64,000 nt of DNA from Luteimonas sp. RC10 (GCF_014192745.1 NZ_JACHYJ010000011.1:25517-89516); one strand, 5' to 3'. Counted from the stretch's first letter, positions 9,194 to 19,958 are shown. Numbers and translations: made by a program. The notes: generated from the sequence alone by a model not told the origin.

Positions 9194-9658
9194 TCAGCGG
9201 CCGCGCAAGGCCCCGACCTCGGGCGCGCGCCACTGCGCGGCGGCGCGGTCGAGTACGCCGTTGACGTAGGTGTGGCCGTGCTCGGAACCGAAGCGCTTGA
9301 CCGTGCGCAGGGCCTCATCGATGACCACGCGATAGGGCACGTCGACGCGGTGCTGCAGCTCGTAGGCGGCAATGCGCAGCATCGCGCGCTCGATCGGGTC
9401 GACCTCGTCGATCTCGCGGTCGAGGAACGGCGCCAGCGCGGCGTCGAGCTCGCGGTAGCGGCTGCCCACGCCGTGCACCAGATCCTCGAAGTACGCCAGA
9501 TCGGCGACTTCCTTGGCCTGTTCGTGCGCGAACTGCGCGACGATCTCGCGCGCCTGCGCGCCCGACATCTGCATCGCGTAGATGGCCTGCAGCGCGCGGC
9601 GGCGCGCGCGCGAGCGCAGCACCGGGTCGACGCCATGGGGTTTGCGGGTCTGGGTCAT
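9194..9658 (-). CDS. nusB: Transcription antitermination protein NusB
   Basis: NusB (154 residues) forms an all-helical fold that binds boxA RNA with NusE(S10) during rRNA transcription. Hallmarks are [15 protein letters not shown] near the N-terminus, the conserved FxxxLVxGV-like FEDLVHGV, and the C-terminal [28 protein letters not shown]. The start overlaps the ribH stop by 4 bp (ATGA), so the two are translationally coupled. Confidence 0.95.
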   Translation of the reverse strand: MTQTRKPHGVDPVLRSRARRRALQAIYAMQMSGAQAREIVAQFAHEQAKEVADLAYFEDLVHGVGSRYRELDAALAPFLDREIDEVDPIERAMLRIAAYELQHRVDVPYRVVIDEALRTVKRFGSEHGHTYVNGVLDRAAAQWRAPEVGALRGR

Positions 9659-10128
9659 CCGATCTTGTCCAGCAGGTTGCTCATTTCGATGGCGACCAGC
9701 GCCGCCTCCTCGCCCTTGTTGCCGTGGCTGCCGCCGGCCCGCTTCTCGGCATCGGCGTAGTCCTCGACCGCGAGCACGCCGTTGGCGACCGGCACGCCGG
9801 CATCGAGCGCGACGCGCATCAGCGCATCGCTGCAGCCGTCGGCCACCTGCTCGTAGTGCCGGGTGTCGCCGCGCACCACGCAGCCCAGCGCCAGCAGCGC
9901 GGCGTGGCCGCCGGCCGTGGCGAGGCGCGCGCAGGCCAGCGGAATCTCCCAGGCGCCGGGCACGCGCACCACATCGACCGCAGCCTCGGCGACGCCGTGG
10001 TCGGCGAACGCCTTGCGCGCGCCGGCGACGAGCGCGTCGGTGATCTTGGGATTCCAGCGGCTGGCGACGATCGCGTAGCGCGCGCCGGCCGGGGCGCGCA
10101 GGTCGCCTTCGATGTGGCTCATGGGCAT
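9655..10128 (-). CDS. ribH: 6,7-dimethyl-8-ribityllumazine synthase
   Basis: RibH (157 residues) condenses ArPP with dihydroxybutanone phosphate. Substrate-site motifs are [34 protein letters not shown] (catalytic His), [12 protein letters not shown] and NKGEEAA near the C-terminus. Two in-frame ATGs (10128, 10122) are possible. It sits 34 bp downstream of ribBX in the riboswitch-led operon. Confidence 0.95.
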   Translation of the reverse strand: MPMSHIEGDLRAPAGARYAIVASRWNPKITDALVAGARKAFADHGVAEAAVDVVRVPGAWEIPLACARLATAGGHAALLALGCVVRGDTRHYEQVADGCSDALMRVALDAGVPVANGVLAVEDYADAEKRAGGSHGNKGEEAALVAIEMSNLLDKIG

Positions 10129-10162
10129 GGGGTCTCGCTCAGGCCGGCCAGTTTAGCGCGCG

Positions 10163-11263
10163 TCATGCCGGAACGGTCTCCACGACCTCCAGCCCGTAGC
10201 CGGCCAGGCCGATCTGCCGGCGCGGCGTGCCCAGCACGCGCAGCCGGCCCAGGCCCAGGTCGGCGAGGATCTGCGCGCCAGCGCCGTTGCGCCGCCACTG
10301 CCCCACATCCTTGTCCTTGCCCGGCGGACGCACGACCGGCTCCTGCCGCAGCCGTGCCAGCAGGCCGTCGGCATCGCGCGGCGCCGACAGCACGACCATC
10401 ACACCCTGGCCCTCGGCCGCGATCGCGCGCAGCGCGTCGGTGGCGGCGACGCCGAAATCGTCGCGGCGCCAGTGCAGCAGATCGGCCAGCGGGTTCTCGA
10501 CCTGGACACGGACCAGCGTCGGGGTCGCCGCATCGGGCGTACCGCGGACCAGCGCGAAATGCAGTTCGTGCGCGATCCGGTCGCGGTAGGTCACCAGCCG
10601 GAACGGGCCGAACTCGGTGTCGATGTCGCGCTCGTCGATGCGCTCGACGGTGCGTTCGGTGCTCAGGCGGTAGGCGATCAGGTCGGCGATCGAGCCCATC
10701 TTCAGCCCGTGCTCGCGTGCGAACGCCTCCAGCTCAGGGCGGCGGGCCATGCTGCCGTCCGGGTTGAGGATCTCCACCAGCACGCCCGCCGGCTCCAGTC
10801 CTGCCAGCATCGCCAGGTCCACGCCGGCCTCGGTGTGGCCGGCGCGCGTCAGCACGCCGCCGGGCTGGGCGATCAGCGGGAAGATGTGGCCGGGCTGGTG
10901 CAGGTCCTCGGGCCGCGCATTCGGGCGGACCGCGGTGCGAATGGTATGCGCGCGGTCGTGCGCCGAGATGCCGGTGGTCACGCCCTCGGCAGCCTCGATG
11001 CTGACCGTGAAGTTGGTCTGGAACTGCGCGGTGTTGGCCCGCACCATCGGCGCCAGCCCCAACTGGGCCGCGCGGTCCGCGGTCAGCGGCAGGCAGACCA
11101 GACCGCGGCCGTGGGTGACCATGAAGTTGATGTCGGCCGGCCGGACCAGTTCGGCGGCCATGATGAGGTCGCCCTCGTTCTCGCGGTCTTCGTCGTCGAC
11201 AACGACGACCATCCGGCCGGCACGGATCTCTTCGAGCAGTTCGGGAATCGGCGCGAAGTTCAT
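10163..11263 (-). CDS. ribB: 3,4-dihydroxy-2-butanone-4-phosphate synthase with degenerate GTP cyclohydrolase II domain (RibBX type)
   Basis: In this 366-residue protein, residues 1-205 are a full DHBP synthase: DDEDRENEGDLI, THGRGLVCLPL, AHTIRTAV, RAGHTEAGVDLA and EILNPDGSM. The remaining 160 residues align with GTP cyclohydrolase II by position (RLVTYRD ... HELHFALVRG ... VRVQVENPLADLL). The segment where RibA has its zinc-binding Cys triad (VHSECLTGD...CDC) has no cysteines. A bifunctional RibBA role is therefore unlikely, and a separate ribA should exist elsewhere. Its start overlaps the ribE stop by 4 bp. Confidence 0.92.
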   Translation of the reverse strand: MNFAPIPELLEEIRAGRMVVVVDDEDRENEGDLIMAAELVRPADINFMVTHGRGLVCLPLTADRAAQLGLAPMVRANTAQFQTNFTVSIEAAEGVTTGISAHDRAHTIRTAVRPNARPEDLHQPGHIFPLIAQPGGVLTRAGHTEAGVDLAMLAGLEPAGVLVEILNPDGSMARRPELEAFAREHGLKMGSIADLIAYRLSTERTVERIDERDIDTEFGPFRLVTYRDRIAHELHFALVRGTPDAATPTLVRVQVENPLADLLHWRRDDFGVAATDALRAIAAEGQGVMVVLSAPRDADGLLARLRQEPVVRPPGKDKDVGQWRRNGAGAQILADLGLGRLRVLGTPRRQIGLAGYGLEVVETVPA

Positions 11264-11877
11264 GCGCGCGCTCCTGGCGGCACCACGCCACTGGCGAGCA
11301 GGCGCTCGACATAGCGCGCCACCAGGTCCACTTCGAGATTGACCGCCTCACCCACCGCGGTGGCGCCGAACGCGGTGTGCGCCACGGTGTGCGGCACCAG
11401 GGCCACTTCGAAGCCGTCGGCATCGACCGCGTTGACCGTCAGACTGACGCCGTCGACGCAGATCGAGCCCTTGTGCGCGACGTAGCGCAGCAATGCCGCC
11501 GGCGCCTCAAAGCGCCAGCGCTGCGCGCGGGCGTCGTCGTGCACCGAGGCCACGCGGCCGATGCCATCGACATGCCCGCTGACCAGATGTCCGCCGAGCC
11601 GGTCGGTCGGGCGCATCGCGCGTTCGAGGTTCAGCGGGCGGCCCGCGGCCAGCGCACCGAGCGTGGTCAGTGCCAGCGTCTCGGTCGAGGCATCCGCCTC
11701 GAAGTGCGCGTCGTCGTGCGCGACGACCGTGAGGCAGACGCCGTTGACCGCGATGCTCTCGCCCAGCGTCACGTCCGCGAACGGCAGCGTGCCGACCGCG
11801 ATGCGCAGCCGCGCGTCGCCGCCGCGGGCCTCGTTGGAAACCAGGCGTCCGACGCCTTCGATCAATCCGGTGAACAT
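11260..11877 (-). CDS. ribE: Riboflavin synthase alpha chain
   Basis: RibE (205 residues) dismutates two lumazines to riboflavin. The two homologous barrels are evident: MFTGLIEGVGRL / SIAVNGVCLTVV / GGHLVSGHVDG in the first, and KGSICVDGVSLTVNAVD with the second lumazine-binding repeat after it. The ATG at 11877 is preceded by GGAGG eight bases upstream. It is the first gene behind the FMN riboswitch. Confidence 0.95.
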   Translation of the reverse strand: MFTGLIEGVGRLVSNEARGGDARLRIAVGTLPFADVTLGESIAVNGVCLTVVAHDDAHFEADASTETLALTTLGALAAGRPLNLERAMRPTDRLGGHLVSGHVDGIGRVASVHDDARAQRWRFEAPAALLRYVAHKGSICVDGVSLTVNAVDADGFEVALVPHTVAHTAFGATAVGEAVNLEVDLVARYVERLLASGVVPPGARA

Positions 11878-11891
11878 GTCGCTGCCTCCGT

Positions 11892-11912
11892 CCGTGCGGA
11901 TCGCCCGCACGG
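11892..11912 (-). promoter_or_regulatory. Hairpin abutting the ribE Shine-Dalgarno (candidate expression platform)
   Basis: This is a perfect 8-bp stem, CCGTGCGG and CCGCACGG, with a 5-base loop. It ends 2 bases before the GGAGG ribosome-binding site of ribE and lies downstream of the FMN aptamer. It has no U-run after it, so translational control is likelier than termination. Confidence 0.5.
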
Positions 11913-11976
11913 TGTGCCGAATGGGAACGGTTCGGGACGCGACAGCGCGCGCGGCCACAGGCCACGCAGGACGTCG

Positions 11977-12135
11977 TCTTCTTGCATCCGGACTATGACC
12001 GTCGGCCCCGGACTTCGACCGGGTCTGCTGACCTGCCGGGCCGATGCGATGATCTCGCACGTCGCCGGCAGCGCTCGCGGGCTCGCGCGTCGCCGCGCCT
12101 ACCGCCGGTGGGGACTTCCACCCCGCCCTGAAGAC
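11977..12135 (-). promoter_or_regulatory. FMN riboswitch (RFN element)
   Basis: The minus strand carries the full RFN consensus in order: TCTTCAGGGCGGGGTG, GAAGTCCCCACCGGCGGTA, AGCCCGCGAGCG, GGTCAGCAGACCCGGT, GAAGTCCGGGGCCGACGGTC and AGTCCGGATGCAAGAAGA. The end stem pairs TCTTC with GAAGA. It sits about 100 nt before ribE, so FMN should repress ribE-ribBX-ribH-nusB-thiL but not the upstream ribD. A TAGAAT -10-like hexamer lies just upstream (12174-12169). Confidence 0.96.
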
Positions 12136-12318
12136 ATTCGATTGGATGCCGGACGGGCCGGCGCGGGCATTCTAGCAGCGCCGTGCCCGTCACCCCGCCC
12201 CGCTTGGCGGGACGCTTCATTGCACCGAGTCTGGATTCACGCGTTTGTGTGAGCGCGCCGGCCGATGCCACACCCAGGCAGCCACCACACTCGGGGGCCG
12301 TGGATCGGGGCGGCGGGC

Positions 12319-13416
12319 TCAGCCGACGGTGGCCGGGCGCAGCCGCAGCCGGAGGTCGTCGCCAACGTGCGCGACCTCGACCGTCTCCAACTGCAGCCGT
12401 TGCGCCATCGCATCGATGCCCAGGCCGTCGAACAGCGGCCGGGCGCGCTCGCCGAGCAGCACCGGGGCGACATAGAGCAGCAGTTCGTCGACCAGGCCCG
12501 CCCGCAGCAACGCGCCCGAGAGCACTGCGCCGGCCTCGACCTGGACCTCGTTGATGCCGCGGGCGGCCAGCAGCGTCAGCGCCGCCGCCAGGTCCAGCCG
12601 GCCGTCGCGCTGCGGCACCGCGGCGTGTTCGCAGCCAAGATCCGCGGGCACCGCGGCATCGGCGGCGTGCAGATAGAGCGTGGGCGCGGCCGCGTCGCGG
12701 ACCTGTCGGCGCGACAGCGAAGCGAGCCCGGCATCGAGCACGACGCGCAGCGGCGGCAAGAACGGCGCCGCATCCTCGAGCCGCACGGTGAGCGCCGGGT
12801 CGTCGGCGAGCACGGTCCCGCTGCCGGTCAGGATCGCGCCGCTGCGCGCACGCCAGCGCATGACGTCGGCGCGCGACTGCGGACCGCTGATCCACTTCGA
12901 CGTGCCGTCGGCCATTGCCGTGCGCCCGTCGAGGCTGCAGGCGAGCTTGACCCGGACCCACGGGCGGCCGCGCTCGACACACGACAGAAAGCCCACGTTG
13001 AGCGCGCGCGCCTGCGCTTCCAGCAGGCCGGCCTGGACCGCGATCCCGGCCGCGCGCAGCCGGGCGAAGCCGGCGCCGTCGACCTGCGGGAACGGGTCGC
13101 GCATCGCCGCGACCACGCGCGCCACGCCGGCCTCGATCAAGGCATCGGCGCAGGGCCCGGTGCTGCCGACGTGCGCGCACGGTTCGAGGGTGACATAGGC
13201 GGTGGCCCCCCGTGCCCGCTCACCGGCGGCCTGCAGCGCGACCACCTCGGCGTGCGCCCCCCCCTTGCGCGCATGCCAGCCTTCGCCGACGACCGCACCG
13301 CCTTGCACCAACACGCAGCCGACCATCGGATTGGGCCGTGCCGTCCAGGCGCCACGCTCGGCCAGCGCCAGTGCGTGCGCCATGTGGCGGTGGTCGTCGG
13401 TATCGAAGTCGGTCAT
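12319..13416 (-). CDS. ribD: Bifunctional diaminohydroxyphosphoribosylaminopyrimidine deaminase / 5-amino-6-(5-phosphoribosylamino)uracil reductase
   Basis: RibD (365 residues) performs steps two and three of riboflavin synthesis. The N-terminal deaminase has the zinc motif HAEVVAL (about 50) and PCAHVGSTGPC (about 75-85). The C-terminal reductase begins near residue 145 with RPWVRVKLACSLDGRTA, followed by SKWISGPQSR and the NADPH-binding INEVQVEAGAVLSGALL. The ATG at 13416 gives the standard N-terminus MTDFDTDDHRHMAHAL. The riboswitch lies after its stop, so it must be expressed from upstream, possibly with nrdR (118-bp gap). Confidence 0.95.
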   Translation of the reverse strand: MTDFDTDDHRHMAHALALAERGAWTARPNPMVGCVLVQGGAVVGEGWHARKGGAHAEVVALQAAGERARGATAYVTLEPCAHVGSTGPCADALIEAGVARVVAAMRDPFPQVDGAGFARLRAAGIAVQAGLLEAQARALNVGFLSCVERGRPWVRVKLACSLDGRTAMADGTSKWISGPQSRADVMRWRARSGAILTGSGTVLADDPALTVRLEDAAPFLPPLRVVLDAGLASLSRRQVRDAAAPTLYLHAADAAVPADLGCEHAAVPQRDGRLDLAAALTLLAARGINEVQVEAGAVLSGALLRAGLVDELLLYVAPVLLGERARPLFDGLGIDAMAQRLQLETVEVAHVGDDLRLRLRPATVG

Positions 13417-13534
13417 ACGCAGCATTTCCAGATGATCAGGGGACTTGCGCCATGTGCTTGAGCGCACGCCTGCGCTACTCGCCATCGGCCGGCGCGCAAT
13501 TCGGATCCCGCCAACCGCGCGCTCGCGCGGCCGG

Positions 13535-14059
13535 TCAGCGCTTGCGCGCGCCGCGACCGGGCGGGAGGGTCTCTCCGCCGAGCAGCGGCAGTTGCGCATC
13601 GGCCGGCAGGTCGCGTTCGAGCCGGTCGAGTTCCTCACGGAAATCGGCCACGTCCTCGAACGCCCGGTAGACCGAGGCGAAACGCACGAAGCCGACATGG
13701 TCGAGCTTGCGCAGTTCGGCGATGACGAATTCACCGACCCGTCGCGACGACACCTCGCGCTCGGCGGTCATGCGCAACTGGTGCACCACCGCCCGCACCG
13801 TGGCCTCGATCTGCTCCTCCGAAACGGGCCGCTTGTGCAGCGCGCGATCCATGCTCAGGCGCAACTTGCGCGCATCGAACGGCTCGCGCCGGCCGTCGCC
13901 CTTGATGATCGCCGGCAGCTTGAGCTCGATCGTCTCGAGCGTGCTGAACCGCTCGCCGCAGGCCTCGCACTCGCGACGCCGACGGATTGTCGCGCCGTCC
14001 TCGGACGCACGCGAATCGATCACCCGGGTGTCGATGTGCTGGCAGAAGGGGCAGTGCAT
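13535..14059 (-). CDS. nrdR: Transcriptional repressor NrdR
   Basis: NrdR (174 residues) is a nucleotide-sensing repressor of ribonucleotide reductase operons. The N-terminal zinc ribbon is [17 protein letters not shown] ... [12 protein letters not shown] with all four cysteines. An ATP-cone domain follows ([22 protein letters not shown] ... [25 protein letters not shown]). The ATG at 14059 matches the invariant MxCPxC start. glyA-nrdR-ribD order is typical in this group, but an extra gene lies between glyA and nrdR here. Confidence 0.95.
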   Translation of the reverse strand: MHCPFCQHIDTRVIDSRASEDGATIRRRRECEACGERFSTLETIELKLPAIIKGDGRREPFDARKLRLSMDRALHKRPVSEEQIEATVRAVVHQLRMTAEREVSSRRVGEFVIAELRKLDHVGFVRFASVYRAFEDVADFREELDRLERDLPADAQLPLLGGETLPPGRGARKR

Positions 14060-14063
14060 GGCG

Positions 14064-14459
14064 CTAGACCAGCCCTGAGGCGCTGACAGCAGCCTTTTTA
14101 TCGACCATCCAAGCCGCATCTCGCGCAGCCTGGAACTCTCCCTCATTGATCGCTCTAGTCAGCGCTTCGCAGTCATCTGTGGCTTCGGGCAAAAATGCCG
14201 ACACGTAAAAGCTGAGCTTGGGCGCGCTTGCCTTCTCCAGCATCATGTTTGCCCGTTCGGTGTTGCCCGCCTCAAGCAAGCTCAGGTGGCGCGTCATCGC
14301 GTCGGTCAGCTCGACAATCCGCTCGAGCCGAGCAAGCTTGAATGCGCGCGATGTCTCGACCCGCTGATGCTTGTTGTTCAAGCGGGTCACCCACAACGAC
14401 ACCAGGCCGCCGAACAATGCGCCCCACGCGCCACCAACAATGGCTTGCGTGAGGCTCAT
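14064..14459 (-). CDS. Small membrane-anchored protein of unknown function
   Basis: I do not recognise this 131-residue protein. It has one N-terminal hydrophobic segment (residues 3-25, glycine-rich), then a helical, charged region ([33 protein letters not shown]...) with no cysteines or catalytic motif. Its DNA is visibly less GC-rich than its neighbours, with codons rarely used nearby (AAG/TTG/AAT clusters). The ATG at 14459 is one base from the glyA stop and its own stop is 4 bp from the nrdR start, so it is wedged exactly between two core genes. A late insertion by horizontal transfer is plausible. Confidence 0.65.
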   Translation of the reverse strand: MSLTQAIVGGAWGALFGGLVSLWVTRLNNKHQRVETSRAFKLARLERIVELTDAMTRHLSLLEAGNTERANMMLEKASAPKLSFYVSAFLPEATDDCEALTRAINEGEFQAARDAAWMVDKKAAVSASGLV

Positions 14460-14460
14460 G

Positions 14461-15729
14461 TCAGCCGTAGACCGGGTACTTGGCGCACTGCGCGGCGACC
14501 TTCTCGCGCACCGCGGCGATGACAGTGTCGTCGGCCGGTGCGTCGAGCACGTCGCAGATCCAGTGGGCCAGGTCGGTGCAGTCGGCCTCGGTGTAGCCGC
14601 GCGTGGTCACCGCCGGCGTGCCCAGGCGCAGGCCCGAGGTCACGAACGGCTTGCGCGGGTCGTTGGGCACGGAGTTCTTGTTGACCGTGATGTGGGCGCG
14701 GCCCAGGGCTTCTTCGGCCTCCTTGCCACTGACGTCCTTGCCGATCATGTCGACGAGCATCAGGTGGTTCTCGGTGCCGCCGGAGACGATCTTGTAGCCG
14801 CGCTCGATGATCACCTTCGCCATCGCCTGCGCGTTCTTCACCACCTGCTGCTGGTAGGTCTTGAACGCCGGATCCAGCGCCTCCTTGAACGCGACCCCCT
14901 TGGCGGCGATCACGTGCATCAGCGGACCGCCCTGGATGCCGGGGAACACGATCGACTGCAGCTTCTTGGTCATGTCGTCGAACGCGTCGCCGGCGCCTTC
15001 GCGGCTGGCGACGATGATGCCGCCGCGCGGACCGCGCAGCGTCTTGTGCGTGGTCGAGGTCACGACATGTGCATGCGGGAGCGGGCTCGGGTAGACCCCG
15101 GCTGCGACCAGGCCCGCGACATGGGCCATGTCGACGAACAGCAGCGCGCCGACCTTGTCGGCGATCGCGCGGAAGCGCGCCCAGTCGATCTTCTGCGAAT
15201 ACGCCGAGAACCCGGCGACGACCATCTTGGGCTTGTGCTCGAGCGCGAGCCGCTCGACCTCGTCGTAGTCGATCAGCCCGGCATCGTCGACGCCGTACTG
15301 CACCGCGTCGAACAGCTTGCCCGAGGCATTGACCTTGGCGCCGTGGGTCAGATGGCCGCCGTGCGCCAGGCTCATGCCCAGGATCTTGTCGCCGGGCTGC
15401 AGCAGCGCGAAGTAGACCGCCTGGTTGGCCTGCGAGCCCGAATGCGGCTGCACGTTGGCATAGTCGGCATCGAACAACTGCTTGAGCCGATCGATCGCCA
15501 GCTGCTCGGCGACGTCGACGTACTCGCAGCCGCCGTAGTAGCGCTTGCCCGGATAGCCCTCGGCGTACTTGTTGGTCAGCTGGCTGCCCTGGGCGGCCAT
15601 GACCAGCGCGCTGCAGTAGTTCTCCGATGCGATCAGCTCGACGTGATCCTCCTGCCGGCGGACCTCCGCGGCGATGGCCTGGGCGAGTTCGGGATCGAAG
15701 CTGTCGAGACGGGCGTCGCGCGGGAACAT
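14461..15729 (-). CDS. glyA: Serine hydroxymethyltransferase
   Basis: GlyA (422 residues) is a PLP enzyme converting serine plus THF to glycine plus methylene-THF. Recognisable are [10 protein letters not shown] (about 30-39), [56 protein letters not shown] and the PLP lysine in [14 protein letters not shown] (Lys about 230). The ATG at 15729 matches the family start [22 protein letters not shown] -10-like hexamer lies at 15766-15761 without a clear -35. Confidence 0.97.
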   Translation of the reverse strand: MFPRDARLDSFDPELAQAIAAEVRRQEDHVELIASENYCSALVMAAQGSQLTNKYAEGYPGKRYYGGCEYVDVAEQLAIDRLKQLFDADYANVQPHSGSQANQAVYFALLQPGDKILGMSLAHGGHLTHGAKVNASGKLFDAVQYGVDDAGLIDYDEVERLALEHKPKMVVAGFSAYSQKIDWARFRAIADKVGALLFVDMAHVAGLVAAGVYPSPLPHAHVVTSTTHKTLRGPRGGIIVASREGAGDAFDDMTKKLQSIVFPGIQGGPLMHVIAAKGVAFKEALDPAFKTYQQQVVKNAQAMAKVIIERGYKIVSGGTENHLMLVDMIGKDVSGKEAEEALGRAHITVNKNSVPNDPRKPFVTSGLRLGTPAVTTRGYTEADCTDLAHWICDVLDAPADDTVIAAVREKVAAQCAKYPVYG

Positions 15730-16032
15730 CGAGGACTCCAGGGATCGGGCGTGGCCGGCCATTGTAGCCGTCCGCGCGCGCCGCAGCCCGGCCCGCCGCC
15801 CGGCCCCGGCCCTGCAGTCGTCTTGCACGCCGTCGTCGGGCACGCCCGGCGGGGTGCGAGCGCGTACCGAGTTCTCAGATCGGAGCCGCTCCCCGCACGG
15901 GCACGACGGTGGTCTCGACGCTGGCCGCCGCGGACGCGCCCCTTGGGATGCGGGCTATAATCGCGGGCATTCTTCTCCCGCCTGACGCCGCCCGACCGGG
16001 CCCCGGCGCGGGCAGGCGCAACCGGAGCCCCC
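15730..16032. other. Divergent glyA/ettA intergenic region
   Basis: This holds the promoters of two divergent core genes and no convincing gene. I see no glycine-riboswitch-like structure on the glyA side. Confidence 0.6.
15956..15961 (+). promoter_or_regulatory. -10 element of the ettA promoter
   Basis: This is a perfect TATAAT, about 70 bp before the ettA start. No good -35 is found at 16-18 bp (GGACGC/GACGCG only), so the promoter is supported mainly by the -10. Confidence 0.55.
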
Positions 16033-17697
<1,665 letters not shown>

Positions 17698-17735
17698 CCT
17701 GTGGGGACCCGCGCACCGCGGGTCCCGATCCGGCC

Positions 17736-18308
17736 ATGACGCCGCCCCATCGCATCCACATCTTCGGCGCGTCCGGCAGCGGGACCACCACGCTGGGCGC
17801 CGCACTGGCCGCACGCCTTGCGCTGCCGCACGTGGATGTCGACGAGGTCTACTGGAAGCCGACCGACCCGCCTTATACCGAGAAGGCGACGCCAGACGAG
17901 CTCATCGCGGCGATCGAACAACGTCTGGCCGGTCATGACGGATGGATCCTGACCGGTTCGCTGGTGAGCTGGGGAAGCAGTCTCGTCGCGCGATGCACAT
18001 TGGCCGTTTTCCTCTCGCTCGACGACACCGAGCGCATGCATCGCCTCCTCGCCCGCGAACGGACCCGCTACGGCGACCGCATCGCACCTGGCGGCGATAT
18101 GGTCGACCACCATCGCGCCTTCATGGACTGGGCCGCCCAGTACGAGACGGGCGGCCCGGAGATCCGCAGCCGGGCGATGCACGACCGCTGGCGGCAAACC
18201 CTGCACTGCCCGGTCATGACGCTCGACAGCCGGCAGTCGCCCCAGGCGCTGGCCGATGCGATCATCGCCCGACTCCCAAAACCGGGGTCAGAATCGATTT
18301 TTCCCTGA
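17736..18308 (+). CDS. P-loop nucleotide kinase-like protein with atypical Walker A
   Basis: The 190-residue protein resembles adenylate-kinase/shikimate-kinase-like ATPases: IHIFGASGSGTTTLGAALAARL at the N-terminus, HVDVDEVYWKPTDPPY, GWILTGSLVSWGSSL, and a lid-like RLLARERTRYGDR. The Walker A motif reads GASGSGTTT, so the usual lysine is Thr, a variant known in a family of small kinases of unknown substrate. The ATG at 17736 gives this start. The last residues (LPKPGSESIFP) and the stop are encoded by the REP-type repeat at 18278-18369, so the native C-terminus has probably been replaced. Confidence 0.8.
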   Translation: MTPPHRIHIFGASGSGTTTLGAALAARLALPHVDVDEVYWKPTDPPYTEKATPDELIAAIEQRLAGHDGWILTGSLVSWGSSLVARCTLAVFLSLDDTERMHRLLARERTRYGDRIAPGGDMVDHHRAFMDWAAQYETGGPEIRSRAMHDRWRQTLHCPVMTLDSRQSPQALADAIIARLPKPGSESIFP

Positions 18309-18369
18309 CCCCGTCCCCACACGCCCATCGGCGCACACTGCCATGAAATTCGACTCTGACCCCGGTTTT
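18278..18369. repeat. REP-type inverted repeat, locus 1
   Basis: Outer arms AAAACCGGGGTCAGA (18278-18292) and TCTGACCCCGGTTTT (18355-18369) are perfect 15-bp inverted repeats, with an additional inner CCCTGACCCCGT half-site at 18303-18313. The same GGGGTCAGAGT core occurs at 38461-38509 and 60391-60470. The left arm contributes coding sequence to the kinase-like gene, and the right arm ends 2 bp before the map ATG. Confidence 0.9.
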
Positions 18370-18371
18370 CC

Positions 18372-19109
18372 ATGACGATCCAGACGCCTGATGAGCTCGA
18401 AGGCCTGCGGCGCACAGGTGCGTTGGTCGCCGGCATCCTGTCCACGATGCGGGATCAGGCGATCGCGGGCGTCACGCCGCGCGCGCTCGATGCGGTCGGC
18501 GCCCAGATGCTGCGCGCCGCCGGCGCGCAGTCGGCGCCGGTGCTGACCTACGGCTTTCCGGCGGCGACCTGCATCAGCGTCAATCGGGTGGTCGCACACG
18601 GCATCCCGAGCGAAACGCCGCTGTGCGACGGCGACCTGGTCAACATCGATGTCTCGGCCGAGCTCGATGGCTTCTTCGCCGACACCGGGGCGAGCTTCGT
18701 CGTCGGCGCCGCCAGTGCGGCCCAGCAACGTCTGCTCGATGCGGCCCGCGAGGCGCGCGATGTGGCGATCGCCCAGTTGCGTGCGGGCGGACTGATCAAC
18801 AGTATCGGCCGGACCATCGAGATGGTCGCCGCGCGTCGCGGCTTCCGGGTCATCCGCGACCTGCAGAGCCACGGCGTCGGACGCGCGCTGCACGAGGAAC
18901 CGGGCTCGATTCCGGGCTACTACGACCGACGCGACACCCGCCGACTGCACGCCGGCATGGTGATCACCGTCGAGCCGTTCCTGGCCACGCACAGCACCCG
19001 CACCGATGCGCTCGACGACGGCTGGTCGCTGGTCTGCCCGAAGGGCGTCGGCGCGCAGTTCGAGCACACGGTCGTGGTCACCCACGACGCCCCGATCATC
19101 GTCACCTGA
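18372..19109 (+). CDS. map: Methionine aminopeptidase, type I
   Basis: The 245-residue enzyme removes initiator Met. All five metal ligands are present: Asp in [11 protein letters not shown] and in FFADTGASF, His in [10 protein letters not shown], Glu in VITVEPF and Glu in QFEHTVVV. It begins [16 protein letters not shown], the normal family start. No Shine-Dalgarno can be seen, because the REP-type repeat occupies the upstream 20 bases. Since map normally sits near rpsB-tsf, this is probably a second, non-housekeeping copy; that is inference. Confidence 0.93.
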   Translation: MTIQTPDELEGLRRTGALVAGILSTMRDQAIAGVTPRALDAVGAQMLRAAGAQSAPVLTYGFPAATCISVNRVVAHGIPSETPLCDGDLVNIDVSAELDGFFADTGASFVVGAASAAQQRLLDAAREARDVAIAQLRAGGLINSIGRTIEMVAARRGFRVIRDLQSHGVGRALHEEPGSIPGYYDRRDTRRLHAGMVITVEPFLATHSTRTDALDDGWSLVCPKGVGAQFEHTVVVTHDAPIIVT

Positions 19110-19117
19110 GGACCGCC

Positions 19118-19948
19118 ATGCCCCGCTCCTTCATGCAGGCGCTGCGCGCGCGCTGGCAGACCGCCGAGACCCTGGTCTGCGTGGGGCTCGACCCCGAACC
19201 CACGAAGTTTCCCGCACGGTTCTCCAGCGATCCGGACGCGGTGTTCGCCTTCTGTCGCGACATCGCCGATGCGACGGCGGAGTTCGCCTGCGCGTTCAAA
19301 CCGCAGATCGCGCACTTCGCCGCGCTCGGCGCCGAGGACGCGCTGCAGCGGCTGATCGCGCATCTGCATGCCGAGCATCCGGACGTGCCGGTGATCCTCG
19401 ATGCCAAGCGTGGCGACATCGGCAGCACCGCCCAGCATTACGTGGGCGAGGCCTTCGGGCGCTACGCCGCCGATGCGGTCACGGTGAATCCGTATCTGGG
19501 GCGCGACTCGGTGCAGCCGTTTCTCGATCGCGAAGACAAGGGGGTGGTGATCCTGTGCCGCACCTCCAATCCGGGCGCCACCGACCTGCAGGACCTGCCG
19601 GTCGCGCACGGCGGCGCCACGCGTCCGCTGTATCAGCACGTCGCCGAGACCATCGCGCGCGACTGGAATGCGCATGGCAACTGCGCCCTGGTCGTTGGCG
19701 CGACCTGGCCGGCGCAATTGCGCGAGGTCCGGGCGATCGTCGGCGACCTGCCGTTCCTGGTGCCCGGCGTCGGCGCACAGGGCGGCGATGTCGAGGCGGT
19801 CGTGACCCACGCCAGGACCGCCGACGGCACCGGGCTGATGGTCAGCTCCTCGCGCGCGATCCTCTACGCGTCGAGCGGCGACGACTACGCCGAGGCCGCG
19901 GCGCGGAGCGCGCGTCAGTTGCGCGACCAGATCCGCAGCGTCCGCTGA
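19118..19948 (+). CDS. pyrF: Orotidine-5'-phosphate decarboxylase (type 2)
   Basis: PyrF (276 residues) catalyses the last step of UMP synthesis. Features of the longer type-2 subfamily are visible: [25 protein letters not shown], the catalytic [14 protein letters not shown] (Lys-Asp array), [10 protein letters not shown] and [11 protein letters not shown]. The ATG at 19118 lies 8 bp after the map stop with GAGGACC upstream, so map and pyrF are likely co-transcribed. Confidence 0.95.
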   Translation: MPRSFMQALRARWQTAETLVCVGLDPEPTKFPARFSSDPDAVFAFCRDIADATAEFACAFKPQIAHFAALGAEDALQRLIAHLHAEHPDVPVILDAKRGDIGSTAQHYVGEAFGRYAADAVTVNPYLGRDSVQPFLDREDKGVVILCRTSNPGATDLQDLPVAHGGATRPLYQHVAETIARDWNAHGNCALVVGATWPAQLREVRAIVGDLPFLVPGVGAQGGDVEAVVTHARTADGTGLMVSSSRAILYASSGDDYAEAAARSARQLRDQIRSVR

Positions 19949-19958
19949 TCGCGCGGCG

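Noticed and set aside
9655..10128. Separate ribA (GTP cyclohydrolase II) in the rib cluster
   Set aside because: No protein with the VHSECLTGD/CDC motif is encoded here; the only candidate domain is the cysteine-free half of RibB.
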